This document shows positions 1 through 9,020 of a DNA stretch of 64,000 nucleotides, in pieces (the stretch's first letter is position 1; each line of letters begins with the position of its first letter). The stretch lies in NCBI RefSeq assembly GCF_002252505.1, contig NZ_NNRL01000164.1, positions 298,903 to 362,902 of the forward strand, given 5' to 3'. Source of the stretch: Brucella grignonensis (GTDB taxonomy: Bacteria > Pseudomonadota > Alphaproteobacteria > Rhizobiales > Rhizobiaceae). The notes under the pieces were generated by a model. The model saw nothing but the letters and a program-made list of their open reading frames with translations, was not told the origin of the DNA and made no database searches. A program made the translations under genes and the position numbers.

Positions 1-1653
1 ATCGAAGATCACACGCACGCCGTCCCGCACGGCGACCGTGGTGGCGTGCCAATCGAGCCTTATCTGACTGATCAGTGGTATGTAAACGCAGCCGAACTCG
101 CAAAGCCAGCTATGGCTGCAGTTCGCGATGGCCGCACACAGATCGTACCGAAGAACTGGGAAAAAACCTACTTTGACTGGATGGAAAACATTCAGCCGTG
201 GTGTGTTTCCCGTCAGCTGTGGTGGGGTCATCAGATCCCGGCATGGTATGGACCGGATGGTCATTGCTTTGTCGAAAAGAGCGAAGAGGAAGCGAAAGCT
301 GCCGCACGTACTCACTACGGCGAAGAGGTTGCTCTGGAACGTGACACCGACGTTCTGGACACGTGGTTCTCGTCAGGCCTGTGGCCGTTCTCAACACTCG
401 GCTGGCCTGACAAGACGCCGGAACTCGCGACTTATTATCCGACCAGTGTTCTGGTAACCGGTTTCGACATCCTGTTCTTCTGGGTTGCCCGCATGATGAT
501 GATGGGCATGCATTTCATGGAAGAGATTCCGTTCCATACAGTTTATCTCCATGCACTCGTACGCGACAAGCACGGTGCCAAGATGTCGAAATCCAAGGGC
601 AACGTCATTGACCCGCTTGAGCTGATGGATGAATACGGTGCGGATGCGCTGCGCTTCACTCTTGCCATCATGGCTGCCCAGGGGCGCGACGTTAAGCTTG
701 ATCCGGCGCGTATTGCTGGCTATCGCAACTTCGGCACCAAGCTGTGGAATGCGACTCGTTTTGCCCAGATGAATGGTGTGAAGCTCGATCCGAATTTCAA
801 ACCAGATGACGCAAAACTCGCTGTCAACCGCTGGATTCTGACAGAACTGACGAAGGCCACGCGTGCTGTAACCGATGGCATCGCGAACTATCGCTTCAAC
901 GAAGCGGCAGGTGCAGCCTATCGTTTCGTCTGGAACCAGTTCTGCGATTGGTATCTGGAACTGCTCAAGCCAATCTTCATGGGCGATGACGAAGCAGCAA
1001 AGGCTGAAGCACAGGCAACGGCCGCTTACTGTCTGGATGAGATCTACAAGATCCTGCATCCGTTCATGCCGTTCATGACCGAAGAACTCTGGACCTTGAC
1101 CGCAGGCGAGGGCACCAAGCGTAAAACGGTTCTCGCCCTGGCAGACTGGCCCGAGCTGTCGTTTGAAGACGAAAAATCGGCTACTGACATCAACTGGCTG
1201 GTTGATCTTGTCATGGGCATTCGTTCTGTCCGTGCGGAGATGAACGTTCCAGCGGGCGCTGTAGCTCCAATCGTCGTGCTTGAGGCAAATGCTGCAACCA
1301 TCGACCGCTTTGCGCGTCACGATGCTGCAATCAAGCGTCTGGCACGTGTGGAATCTGTTTCCTTTGAACAGGAAGCACCAAAGGGTTCAGCCCAATTGGT
1401 GCATGGCGAAGCCACAATCTGTCTTCCTTTGGGTAGCCTGATCGACCTGAAGGCCGAAGCCGCTCGCATGGCCAAAGAAGCGGGTAAGATTGCAGCGGAA
1501 ATGGAAAAGATCGAGAAGAAGCTCTCGAACGAAAAGTTCGTAGCGAACGCAAAAGAAGAGGTCGTTCAGGCGGAGCGTGAGCGTCTGGCGGAATTGAAAG
1601 ATGCGGCTGCACGTGTTGCAACCGCAGAAGCCCGAATCCGAGAAGCAGGCTGA
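1..1653 (+). CDS. valS: Valyl-tRNA synthetase, C-terminal part (5' end outside window)
   Basis: Class I aminoacyl-tRNA synthetase that charges tRNA-Val in the cytoplasm. The reading frame is open from base 1, so about 550 C-terminal residues are present, roughly the last 60% of the usual 870-950 residues. The class I signature KMSKSKGN lies near nt 580-605. It is followed by the helical anticodon-binding domain (nt about 800-1250) and a C-terminal Lys/Glu-rich coiled-coil arm (nt about 1430-1640), typical of bacterial ValRS. A strong hairpin follows 37 bases after the stop. The family is clear; only the N-terminal Rossmann and most of the editing domain are outside the window. Confidence 0.97.
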   Translation: MEDHTHAVPHGDRGGVPIEPYLTDQWYVNAAELAKPAMAAVRDGRTQIVPKNWEKTYFDWMENIQPWCVSRQLWWGHQIPAWYGPDGHCFVEKSEEEAKAAARTHYGEEVALERDTDVLDTWFSSGLWPFSTLGWPDKTPELATYYPTSVLVTGFDILFFWVARMMMMGMHFMEEIPFHTVYLHALVRDKHGAKMSKSKGNVIDPLELMDEYGADALRFTLAIMAAQGRDVKLDPARIAGYRNFGTKLWNATRFAQMNGVKLDPNFKPDDAKLAVNRWILTELTKATRAVTDGIANYRFNEAAGAAYRFVWNQFCDWYLELLKPIFMGDDEAAKAEAQATAAYCLDEIYKILHPFMPFMTEELWTLTAGEGTKRKTVLALADWPELSFEDEKSATDINWLVDLVMGIRSVRAEMNVPAGAVAPIVVLEANAATIDRFARHDAAIKRLARVESVSFEQEAPKGSAQLVHGEATICLPLGSLIDLKAEAARMAKEAGKIAAEMEKIEKKLSNEKFVANAKEEVVQAERERLAELKDAAARVATAEARIREAG

Positions 1654-1690
1654 TTGCGCCCGTCAGATCCAACCGCATTCCGAATCATTG

Positions 1691-1719
1691 GCCCGGCAGC
1701 TTCAAGTTGCCGGGCTTTT
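1691..1719 (+). terminator. Rho-independent terminator of valS
   Basis: Eight-base perfect stem GCCCGGCA/TGCCGGGC (1691-1698 with 1708-1715), nine-base loop, followed by TTTT. Confidence 0.8.
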
Positions 1720-2050
1720 GCGTTCCCTAGGATTGAAATTTAGTGTTTCAAGGCATTCTGAAGTTAATCGAACCACCGTTTCGATTGTTTTTTAGGTCTG
1801 TTGCGCTTTAGCAACAAGGCTCGAATTGGGTCAAAAAGTGGCAAAATTTGGCGGTTTTGGCGTCAAATACGCCTTGAAAATTAGAAGAATTCGTAAATGG
1901 CAACCCGATTTTACGCTTTTCGTCAAAACACGTCTTCGCTACTTGCTGTTCTCCCAATTTATGCATCTTGCAGGCTGAATCCTTCCTGATTTACGTTTGC
2001 GTCAAAGTAAATTGCTGGTGTTCATTGGATTCTGTTTGGGAGGACATTTT
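1720..2050. other. Intergenic region upstream of the porin gene
   Basis: AT-rich stretch without a credible gene. It must carry the promoter of the downstream outer-membrane protein gene. The only clear signal is the Shine-Dalgarno GGGAGGA at about 2038-2044. I could not assign a -35/-10 pair with confidence. Confidence 0.4.
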
Positions 2051-3313
2051 ATGAAGCTGCAGCGCATGAAAGCTGTCGGGATCGTAGCGGGTCTGTTGGG
2101 GAGTGCCGTTGGCGCACATGCAGGCGGCTTTGAACGTAGTTCGCAGGATTTTGACATTCTGTTTGAGCAGGGCACCGTGATCGATACAACAGGCACGTTT
2201 GTGGCCCCGCAGCGTAAGCTGAAGAATATTCGCGGGCCGATCGGAACTGCGACCGGTGGTATCAACCCTATAACAAGGCAGCCTTATTCCACAGAAGTGG
2301 ATGAAGCAAAGAGCTATTGGGTTCCGAAATTTTCCGCCAAGGTTGATCTTACGGATGATTTGGCTTGTGCGGCGCAGTACCGCCAGCCTTGGGGTATCCA
2401 CACAGATGTCGGCACCGACAATATCCGCATGTTTACTGCGATCGAGCAGAAAATCTCATCCAACGATTACGGCTTGAACTGTTCTTATCGTTTCAATGCG
2501 GGTGAAAAGGGCTATTTCCGCCTTCTTGGCGGTGTCAGCTATCAGGAACTGAAGGGCGAACAGACCCGTATGATTCCACCGGGTTCTGCATTTCGCGGTT
2601 CGTTCCGTATCGCTTCGCTTGACGTTGAAGACAAGGCCTTTGGCTGGCGTATCGGCGCTGCCTATGAGCTCCCTGAATATGCGATCCGTGCAAGCGTGGT
2701 GTACCAGTCTGAGGTCAAGTATAACCTTGAAGGCACCATCGATAATCTAGCGCTGAGCCCGATTACCGGACGTGCTCTTCCGATTAGTGTCGCCAGCGAT
2801 GTCGCAACACCACAGTCGGTTGAATTTAAGTTCCAGACCGGTATTGCTCCAGATTGGCTTGCTTTTGGTTCGGTCAAGTGGACTGACTGGTCCAGCATTG
2901 AAAAAGTTGCATTCGACTCTTCTTCGAACCTCCAGCTTGCACCGGGCGTGATCATTCCTAAGGGAACGAACATTACCAACCTGAACCTCTATTATCAGGA
3001 TGGCTGGACTGTTAGCGGTGGCGTTGGTCACAAGTTCAATGATCAGTGGTCGGCTGCAGCGACAGTTACCTGGGATCGTGGCACAACCACAGGTCTTACA
3101 TCACAGACAGATATCTGGCTGTTTGGTCTGGGCACCAACTATAAGGCTACCGATAACTTCGAAGTTCGCCTTGCTGGTGCAGCAGGCTGGCTGACCTCGG
3201 GGGAGATGGATGATACGGTCGTCAACGGCGTATCGAATGCCACTGGTTCTAAGGGTGATTTCGGCAATGACTTCGTCGGCGCTTTGTCGCTGACGGCTAA
3301 GGTCAAGTTCTGA
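2051..3313 (+). CDS. FadL/OmpP1-type outer-membrane channel protein
   Basis: Predicted 420-residue outer-membrane beta-barrel of the FadL/TodX family, which in other bacteria takes up long-chain fatty acids and other hydrophobic compounds. The ATG at 2051 is preferred over an upstream in-frame start (1997). It follows a GGGAGGA ribosome site by seven bases and starts a normal signal peptide (basic MKLQRMK, hydrophobic core, AHA-G cleavage). The mature part has alternating amphipathic strands, many Tyr/Trp/Gly residues and a C-terminal Phe, as outer-membrane proteins have. It is a single-gene unit bounded by a strong terminator. The substrate cannot be read from the sequence. Confidence 0.85.
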   Translation: MKLQRMKAVGIVAGLLGSAVGAHAGGFERSSQDFDILFEQGTVIDTTGTFVAPQRKLKNIRGPIGTATGGINPITRQPYSTEVDEAKSYWVPKFSAKVDLTDDLACAAQYRQPWGIHTDVGTDNIRMFTAIEQKISSNDYGLNCSYRFNAGEKGYFRLLGGVSYQELKGEQTRMIPPGSAFRGSFRIASLDVEDKAFGWRIGAAYELPEYAIRASVVYQSEVKYNLEGTIDNLALSPITGRALPISVASDVATPQSVEFKFQTGIAPDWLAFGSVKWTDWSSIEKVAFDSSSNLQLAPGVIIPKGTNITNLNLYYQDGWTVSGGVGHKFNDQWSAAATVTWDRGTTTGLTSQTDIWLFGLGTNYKATDNFEVRLAGAAGWLTSGEMDDTVVNGVSNATGSKGDFGNDFVGALSLTAKVKF

Positions 3314-3331
3314 TTGTTTAATCAGGACAAC

Positions 3332-3362
3332 AAAAAAGCCCGGCTTCAAGCCGGGCTTTTTT
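3332..3362. terminator. Bidirectional terminator between convergent genes
   Basis: AAAAAA-GCCCGGCT-TCA-AGCCGGGC-TTTTTT: an eight-base perfect stem with an A-run before and a T-run after. It should stop transcription from both the porin gene and the leftward dehydrogenase gene opposite. Confidence 0.9.
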
Positions 3363-3375
3363 GTTGAGACTTATT

Positions 3376-4251
3376 CTACCGCTCAAGGCGAGCAAGCAGG
3401 GAAGACGTATCCCAGCGACCGCCGCCGATTTTCTGCACTTCTTTGTAAAACTGATCAACCAAGGCGGTTACAGGCAGCACCGCACCATTACGATCGGCTT
3501 CCTCGAGACAGATACCGAGATCCTTGCGCATCCAGTCGACAGCAAAGCCAAATTCATATTTGCTTTCGTTCATGGTGCTATGCCTGTTTTCCATCTGCCA
3601 GGAACCTGCGGCACCCTTGGAGATGACACTGATCAGCTTCTCGATATCCAGGCCAGCTTTTTTACCGAAGTGGATACCTTCCGCGAGGCCCTGAACAAGA
3701 CCTGCAATGCAAATCTGATTGACCATCTTGGCGAGCTGACCCGATCCGACAGGCCCCATCAACCCGACCGAACGTGCATAGGCTTCGATGATCGGCTTGG
3801 CCTTGTCAAAAACGGCATCTGACGCGCCGACCATCACGGTCAGAACGCCATTTTCTGCGCCAGCCTGGCCGCCAGACACAGGCGCATCAATGAAATGAAA
3901 TCCACGCTTCTGCGCTTCTGCGTCGAGTTCACGTGCTACTTCCGCGGAAGCCGTGGTGTTGTCGATAAAAATAGCGTTCTTTTTCATTGTCGAAAAAGCG
4001 CCATCTGGACCGGTTGTCACTTCTCGCAGATCGTTGTCATTGCCAACGCAACAGAAAACGAAATCTGCATCACGTGCTGCTTCGGCAGGAGTGGTTGCAT
4101 GGTTGCCGTCGAACTGTTCGGCCCATTTTACAGCTTTTGCACTCGTGCGATTATAAACTGTAACGTTGTAGCCACCTTTGGTCTTCAGATGGCCCGCCAT
4201 CGGATAGCCCATCACGCCGAGGCCGAGGAAGGCCACTTTAATTGCTGTCAT
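3376..4251 (-). CDS. NAD(P)-dependent beta-hydroxyacid dehydrogenase (3-hydroxyisobutyrate dehydrogenase family)
   Basis: A 291-residue protein of the 6-phosphogluconate/3-hydroxyisobutyrate dehydrogenase family. It has an N-terminal Rossmann motif GLGVMGYPMAG at residues 10-20, the substrate-loop signature DAPVSGGQAGAENG near residue 120, and GSGQLAKMVNQ near 165-180 carrying the catalytic lysine. The C-terminal helical domain is complete, and length and order match the family. A GGAGG ribosome site precedes the ATG at 4251. Likely substrates are 3-hydroxyisobutyrate, tartronate semialdehyde or a related acid; the sequence alone does not decide. A GST gene lies 40 bases upstream on the same strand and may be co-transcribed. 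Confidence 0.88.
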   Translation of the reverse strand: MTAIKVAFLGLGVMGYPMAGHLKTKGGYNVTVYNRTSAKAVKWAEQFDGNHATTPAEAARDADFVFCCVGNDNDLREVTTGPDGAFSTMKKNAIFIDNTTASAEVARELDAEAQKRGFHFIDAPVSGGQAGAENGVLTVMVGASDAVFDKAKPIIEAYARSVGLMGPVGSGQLAKMVNQICIAGLVQGLAEGIHFGKKAGLDIEKLISVISKGAAGSWQMENRHSTMNESKYEFGFAVDWMRKDLGICLEEADRNGAVLPVTALVDQFYKEVQKIGGGRWDTSSLLARLER

Positions 4252-4291
4252 TGTCTAAAAACCTCCAGAGGAAACGTGTCAAAACATAGAA

Positions 4292-4912
4292 TTAGGTAAG
4301 GGGCGTCATAACCGCTTTGCGATAGGCGGGACGCTGCGTAAGACGGTTATACCAGTCTTCGAGATGAGGCGTTGAAGTGCGTTCAATCGGAAACTCGAAC
4401 CATGCATGGGCATAGCAACCCAGTGGAATGTCGCCGATGCCGAAATCTTCACCCGATAACCATGGCTGGTTGGCAAGTGCCTGATCGGCAATTTTGAGTG
4501 ATCGCGTCAGACCATCAATCCCCCGCTGCATGGCCGCCTTATCACGCTTGTCTTCCGGAAGGCGGATCAAGTTCATGATCACATCGCGAAAGTCGGCATA
4601 GAGCGTGGAGGAAGCCCAATCCATCCATTTTTCCACTTGAGCACGTTCGGCAGGGGCTTCAATCCAAAGGCTGCTCTCCGCATGCATTGCAGCAAGATAA
4701 CGAACGATTACATTGGATTCCCAAAGTGTGGTGTCGCCGTCTTCGAGAAGGGGAATGAGACCGTTGGGGTTGCGAGCCAGGAAATTTGAATCTTGTAAAC
4801 CGCCAAACTGCCCACCTACATCGATCTGTTCATATTCGAGCCCGAGTTCTTCGGCTATCCAAAGCACCTTTTTTACATTGGTGGAATTGGTTCGACCCCA
4901 GATTTTCAGCAT
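4292..4912 (-). CDS. Glutathione S-transferase family protein
   Basis: A 206-residue cytosolic GST-fold protein. The N-terminal thioredoxin-like domain (residues 1-80) starts MLKIWGRTNSTNVKK, includes the cis-proline region NPNGLIPLLED, and has the glutathione gamma-Glu-binding Glu-Ser pair in LWESNVIVRYL. The C-terminal all-helical domain follows with the conserved GIGDIPLGC stretch, which contains the GST capping-box Asp. It shares a strand with the dehydrogenase downstream, 40 bases away. Specific substrate unknown; it may be a detoxification enzyme. Confidence 0.88.
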   Translation of the reverse strand: MLKIWGRTNSTNVKKVLWIAEELGLEYEQIDVGGQFGGLQDSNFLARNPNGLIPLLEDGDTTLWESNVIVRYLAAMHAESSLWIEAPAERAQVEKWMDWASSTLYADFRDVIMNLIRLPEDKRDKAAMQRGIDGLTRSLKIADQALANQPWLSGEDFGIGDIPLGCYAHAWFEFPIERTSTPHLEDWYNRLTQRPAYRKAVMTPLT

Positions 4913-4981
4913 GATTGAGCCTATCGGTTTGTGATTAAAAGACGCGAGCTACATTTAACAATATGCATGTATTTAAAGCAG

Positions 4982-5017
4982 ATCGCCCCCGGTAGCTGCA
5001 AGGCTAACGGGGGCGAT
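4982..5017 (-). terminator. Hairpin terminating the amino-acid transporter operon
   Basis: Perfect ten-base stem ATCGCCCCCG/CGGGGGCGAT (4982-4991 with 5008-5017), 23 bases past the end of the last permease gene. The T-run is better on the + strand, so termination of the leftward transcript is likely but not ideal. Confidence 0.6.
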
Positions 5018-5039
5018 AAATTTTCTTTTGTTCGTAAGA

Positions 5040-5873
5040 TTAGCGGATCAAATGTCTTGTCAGTCGCCGTTCAAGGAAGTCCCAGACGTGCCGCAGGCAT
5101 TCGACAATTAGCAGGTAGATAACTGCTGCCCAGATATAAGTCTGGAAATCAAAAGTCCTTGAATAGGCACGGCGTGTTTCCCCCATGAGATCGAGCACGG
5201 TGATGATTGCGACGATAGCCGATCCCTTGATCATCAGGATAATTTCGTTGCCATACGGACGCAAAGCCACGATCAAAGCCTGAGGCAGGATCACTTTCCA
5301 GAATGTCACACGCTTGGAGATACCGAGAGCCGCCGCACCTTCCCATTGTCCAGCGGCAACGCTCTGAATAGCGCCACGCAGGATTTCTGCCTGATAGGCT
5401 GCAGTGTTGAGCGAAAAGGCCAGAATCGCGCAGTTCCATGCGTCACGGAAGAACACCCAAAGGCCAATACTTTCAAGGAAAGGACGGAAGGTGCCGAAAC
5501 CGTAATAGATCAGGAAGGTTTGCGCGAGCAGCGGTGTGCCACGGAAGAAATAGACATAGGCAAAGGCGATGCCGCGCAGCCATCGGTTCTTCGACATGCG
5601 TGCCGCTGTGATTGGTAGCGACAAGAGCGCTCCAATAACAATCGAAACTGCAACAAGCTGTAGTGTAACCAGCAGCCCGGACCAATAACGCGGAGCGTAG
5701 GTTTCAAACAGATCGATACGCCACGCATTATAGAGATAGAGCGCCAGTCCGACGAAAAGCAGTGCCCAGAACGCAACGATGATGTGACCGGCGATGCGTG
5801 TGCGTGACCAACCTCTGGTTATTTGAGGAGGGGCCAGAACATCTGCTTCGCTGCGAGAGGTGATTTCACTCAT
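5040..5873 (-). CDS. Polar amino-acid ABC transporter permease (HisM type)
   Basis: A 277-residue inner-membrane permease of the His/Glu/Gln/Arg family with about five transmembrane helices after a roughly 40-residue cytosolic N-terminus. The EAA coupling loop EGAAALGISKRVTFWKVILP (residues about 180-200) contacts the ATPase. The neighbouring permease ends two bases upstream and a periplasmic binding protein gene precedes both, so these three form an importer. No ATP-binding subunit gene is present in the window; the ATPase must be encoded elsewhere or shared. Confidence 0.88.
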   Translation of the reverse strand: MSEITSRSEADVLAPPQITRGWSRTRIAGHIIVAFWALLFVGLALYLYNAWRIDLFETYAPRYWSGLLVTLQLVAVSIVIGALLSLPITAARMSKNRWLRGIAFAYVYFFRGTPLLAQTFLIYYGFGTFRPFLESIGLWVFFRDAWNCAILAFSLNTAAYQAEILRGAIQSVAAGQWEGAAALGISKRVTFWKVILPQALIVALRPYGNEIILMIKGSAIVAIITVLDLMGETRRAYSRTFDFQTYIWAAVIYLLIVECLRHVWDFLERRLTRHLIR

Positions 5874-5875
5874 AA

Positions 5876-6598
5876 TCAGGCTCCTCGCGACGCTTTATTA
5901 CCCGCATCTGCCCAACGAGCGATGCGGTTGATGAAATATGAGGAGATGATTGCAAGCGCGAGATAGAGCAAGCAGGCGACGCCGAAGAACAGGAATGGCT
6001 CCTTGGTCACGCGTGCAGCAATCGACGTCTGGCGCAGAATGTCTGACAGCGTAATGACCGAAACGAGCGATGTGTCTTTCAGTAGTACAAGCCAGAGATT
6101 GGCAAGGCCCGGAAGTGCAATCTTGATCAATTGCGGGAGAATGACTTTGCGCATCGTCTGCCAATGCGAAAGACCAACCGCGTAACCGCCTTCATATTGC
6201 CCACGCGGGATCGCCCGGAACGCCGACAGAAAGACCTCACTCGAATAAGACGAGAAAACGAAACCAAGTGCGATCATACCCGCGACAAAGGCATTGATCT
6301 CGATATTTGCGTTGACATCGAACAGAGCCAGTAGGCGTTGCAAACCAAGCGACGCACCGAAATATACGAGAAAAAGTGTCAGTAGCTCCGGCAATCCGCG
6401 AAAAATGGTCGTGTAGATATTGCTCGCAAGCCGAACCGATGGCTCTTCCGATTGTTTGCCCAAGGCAACGATAAAGCCAAGGGCGAGGCCGACGGGTAGG
6501 GTCGCGACGGCCAATGCGATTGTCACCATAAGCCCGTTGGCGATACTGGCGCCCCAACCGTCAGGGCCGAAACTCAATAGCGTGGCGTAATGTTCCAT
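5876..6598 (-). CDS. Polar amino-acid ABC transporter permease (HisQ type)
   Basis: A 240-residue inner-membrane permease, the partner of the HisM-like gene that starts two bases downstream. The EAA loop EGGYAVGLSHWQTMRKVILP (residues about 143-162) and the usual five transmembrane helices are present. The pair would form the heterodimeric channel of an importer for basic or polar amino acids. The N-terminus is short and periplasmic, as in HisQ. Translation coupling to the downstream gene is likely from the spacing. Confidence 0.88.
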   Translation of the reverse strand: MEHYATLLSFGPDGWGASIANGLMVTIALAVATLPVGLALGFIVALGKQSEEPSVRLASNIYTTIFRGLPELLTLFLVYFGASLGLQRLLALFDVNANIEINAFVAGMIALGFVFSSYSSEVFLSAFRAIPRGQYEGGYAVGLSHWQTMRKVILPQLIKIALPGLANLWLVLLKDTSLVSVITLSDILRQTSIAARVTKEPFLFFGVACLLYLALAIISSYFINRIARWADAGNKASRGA

Positions 6599-6685
6599 GC
6601 GCCTATTCTCTTCCTGAGGGCTTCAAGTCTGTCGTGAAACAAGACCCGATAAATTTTGATTTTCTCATTATAGCCCAAATAGTTA

Positions 6686-6713
6686 CGCCGGTTTACGTGG
6701 AAGTAAACCGGCG
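6686..6713 (-). promoter_or_regulatory. Intercistronic hairpin between binding protein and permease genes
   Basis: Perfect ten-base stem CGCCGGTTTA/TAAACCGGCG with an eight-base loop in the 133-base gap. No T-run follows on the minus strand. Such hairpins commonly protect the upstream mRNA or partly terminate, giving more binding protein than permease. That role is inferred here. Confidence 0.6.
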
Positions 6714-6731
6714 CATGAATGTTAAGATATC

Positions 6732-7538
6732 TTAGTTTTCTGCACCATAGGCATCGAAATCAAAGTACTTGTCATTGACTTCTTTGTACTTGCCGTTAGC
6801 GCGGATTGCCTTGATCGCTTCGTTGAACTTTTCAATCAGCTCAGGACGGCCCTTTTTGAAGGCGACGCCGGCACCAGGACCGTGAATTTCGATAACAGGC
6901 GGGAAAGTGCCAACCATCTTGCAGCAGGCGCCATCTGGCGATTTCAGCCATTCGGCCAATGTAACGCTGTCGTCGTTAACTGCGTCAAGGCGACCATTTG
7001 CGAGATCGAGACGATATTCTTCGGCAGTCGGATAAGCCTTGATCGTGCTGTCGGTGAAGGTCTTCTCCGAATAATTGGCGTGTGTGGTCGAAACCTGTAC
7101 ACCGATCGTCTTGCCTGCCAGATCTTCCTTGGTCACGCCCTTGATGTCGGTATCCTTAGGCGCTGCGATGCCGGGAGGTGTGTTGTAATATTTGTTCGAG
7201 AAGTCGACCTGCTTCTTGCGTTCGTCGGTGATGGACATAGACGCGATGAAGGCATCGAACTTACCGGACTGAAGGGCAGGGATAGCACCGTCCCATTCCT
7301 GCGTCACGAATTCACATTCGGCTTTCATTTCGTCGCAGAGCGCCCGGGCAATATCTACGTCAAAGCCGGAAAGCGTGCCGTCTGGCTTGATGAAATTGAA
7401 TGGAGGGTAGGCACCTTCCGTCCCAATCTTGAGCTTCAATGGTTCCTGAGCATTGGCAATACCGGCGCTCATGCTGCCGAGTGTGATAGCAAGTGCTGCA
7501 ACTGATGTCGCCGCAGCGATACGCTTTATAACGCGCAT
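6732..7538 (-). CDS. Periplasmic amino-acid-binding protein of the ABC importer
   Basis: A 268-residue extracellular solute-binding protein family 3 member (HisJ/ArgT/FliY type). A signal peptide (residues 1-30, ending GIANAQE) is followed by KIGTEGAYPPFNFIKPDG and GFDVDIARALCDEM, the hallmark first-lobe motifs. A ligand-contact region around QEWDGAIPALQSGKFDAFIA and the closing ANGKYKEVNDKYF element are also present. It is the first gene of the transporter operon. The fold suggests Lys/Arg/Orn/His or another polar amino acid; the ligand cannot be fixed. Confidence 0.9.
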   Translation of the reverse strand: MRVIKRIAAATSVAALAITLGSMSAGIANAQEPLKLKIGTEGAYPPFNFIKPDGTLSGFDVDIARALCDEMKAECEFVTQEWDGAIPALQSGKFDAFIASMSITDERKKQVDFSNKYYNTPPGIAAPKDTDIKGVTKEDLAGKTIGVQVSTTHANYSEKTFTDSTIKAYPTAEEYRLDLANGRLDAVNDDSVTLAEWLKSPDGACCKMVGTFPPVIEIHGPGAGVAFKKGRPELIEKFNEAIKAIRANGKYKEVNDKYFDFDAYGAEN

Positions 7539-7878
7539 TCCTAGTCCTCTCGTTTAGTTGTGGCTGGTTCCCTGATTCTTTTTCTGGTTCAGCCGCTTCA
7601 AGAGACGCTGTCGACATAATATTTTAAGTAGTAAGTCTGACAGTCGATCCCCCGTTTATTACCAATAGATGCTAGAGTTGACGACGCGCAATATTTTTTC
7701 GCACTTATGCCCAGTCATCCGCCCAGAACTTGATAATCCCACCATTTTCCATGTCATTGCAAGACGGTTTGCGTAATTTAATTGTGCATGTAGAAAGGGG
7801 ATTTAAAAGGGATTTCTATAGAATATAACGATATTACCGTGGTTTTTACGGATACTGGCGAAGCTAATGGGGAAATCC
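7539..7878. other. Intergenic region before the transporter operon
   Basis: About 340 bases, AT-rich, with no credible gene. It should hold the leftward promoter of the binding-protein gene and the 3' untranslated end of mobB. No strong hairpin or recognised operator was seen. Confidence 0.35.
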
Positions 7879-8382
7879 TCAAAGCTCCATCAATTGCACA
7901 ACATAGTCTGCAATTTCTTCGATTGCATCCAGATCAAACACGGGCAATTTTTCATGTTGCACCAAGTGGTCGCTGGCAATTGCAACGATGCTGGAATCGT
8001 CCTCACAAAGCGGCGGACCAACGTGCCCGCCGGAGCGTCGAAGTTCGATTTTTTTATGAGATTCGCGCTTATAGCCCTCAATCAGAACCAGATCGCACGG
8101 GGCGAGTTTACCCACGATCGCTTGTAACGACGGTTCCTCTTCGCCCAGATTTTCATGCATGATTGCAAAGCGCGCGGAGGATACGATGGCGACTTCAGCG
8201 GCTCCTGCATTTCGGTGTCGCCACGAATCCGTGCCAACGTGATCGATATCAAAATTATGGTGGGCGTGTTTCACTGTTGCGATTCGATAGCCACGTTTGG
8301 TTAGCTCCTGAACGAGCCTTTCGGTTAACGTGGTCTTGCCCGAGTTTTTCCAGCCAGTGATGCCGAACAGCTTATGGGTCAT
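7879..8382 (-). CDS. mobB: Molybdopterin-guanine dinucleotide biosynthesis adaptor MobB
   Basis: A 167-residue GTP-binding protein that assists MobA in attaching GMP to molybdopterin for bis-MGD enzymes. The P-loop GWKNSGKTTL lies at residues 10-19, followed by RIATVKHAHHNFDIDHVGTD and the LIEGYKRE switch region, all typical of MobB. Its ATG overlaps the stop of mobA (ATGA), so it is translated as part of an EamA-mobA-mobB unit. Full length for the family. Confidence 0.93.
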   Translation of the reverse strand: MTHKLFGITGWKNSGKTTLTERLVQELTKRGYRIATVKHAHHNFDIDHVGTDSWRHRNAGAAEVAIVSSARFAIMHENLGEEEPSLQAIVGKLAPCDLVLIEGYKRESHKKIELRRSGGHVGPPLCEDDSSIVAIASDHLVQHEKLPVFDLDAIEEIADYVVQLMEL

Positions 8383-9020
8383 TTCAGGGCCTCATTAAGA
8401 CGGATCGCTTCAATCAGATCTTCAGGTCTGTTGATGTTGAAGAAAGGATCAAAAGTTTCGCTTTGAGCGAGCTGCATAAGGGGAAAATCGACTTCTTCAA
8501 AGCCGATATGCCGCGCAAAGGCAAGAACGCTGGCTTTTTCAGCATGTGTGAGCCATTCATCGAGCGGTCGCAACAGGTCTGTTCCCCAAAGTCCGAAAAT
8601 TGGATGCACGCGTCCATTCGAACTGGCCAGCACAATGCGAGCCGCAGTTTTCTTTTGTCGCTCATAAAGTCGGGATATCAGATCTCGGGGAAAGAATGGA
8701 CTGTCGGCCGCAACACTCAATAAGAATGAGAACTCTCGGCTGTATTCCAGTGCAGTTTTTAGTCCGACAAGTGGTCCACCATGCGAAGAAGGTGAATCTC
8801 CGACTACCGGAATATTCAGCTTTGATAGGCGGCTGGGGTCGCCATTTGCATTGAGAAAAAGATGATCTACCTGCGGTGAAAGCCGCTCTGCAACACATGA
8901 GATGATTGTTTGCGAGCCAAGTTTTTGCAGAAATTTGTCACCGGCCACACCGCCCGCTTGCATACGGCTGGATTCACCGCCTGCAATAATTGCACCTGCA
9001 ATGCGGGTCGTTTCTCCCAT
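8379..9020 (-). CDS. mobA: Molybdenum cofactor guanylyltransferase MobA
   Basis: A 213-residue nucleotidyltransferase that transfers GMP from GTP to molybdopterin. The N-terminal GAIIAGGESSRM signature binds GTP; DKFLQKLG, the DSPFFPRDL metal-binding stretch and the C-terminal FFNINRPEDL motif match MobA. The start at 9020 is chosen over longer readings because the signature then sits near the N-terminus. It also makes a TAATG overlap with the upstream gene. The insertion AGGVAGDKF between the LAGG-type loop and the conserved Lys is slightly unusual. Confidence 0.93.
   Translation of the reverse strand: MGETTRIAGAIIAGGESSRMQAGGVAGDKFLQKLGSQTIISCVAERLSPQVDHLFLNANGDPSRLSKLNIPVVGDSPSSHGGPLVGLKTALEYSREFSFLLSVAADSPFFPRDLISRLYERQKKTAARIVLASSNGRVHPIFGLWGTDLLRPLDEWLTHAEKASVLAFARHIGFEEVDFPLMQLAQSETFDPFFNINRPEDLIEAIRLNEALK

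Noticed and set aside
391..1320. A 309-codon open frame opposite valS
   Set aside because: valS is unmistakable on the + strand; the antisense product looks random.
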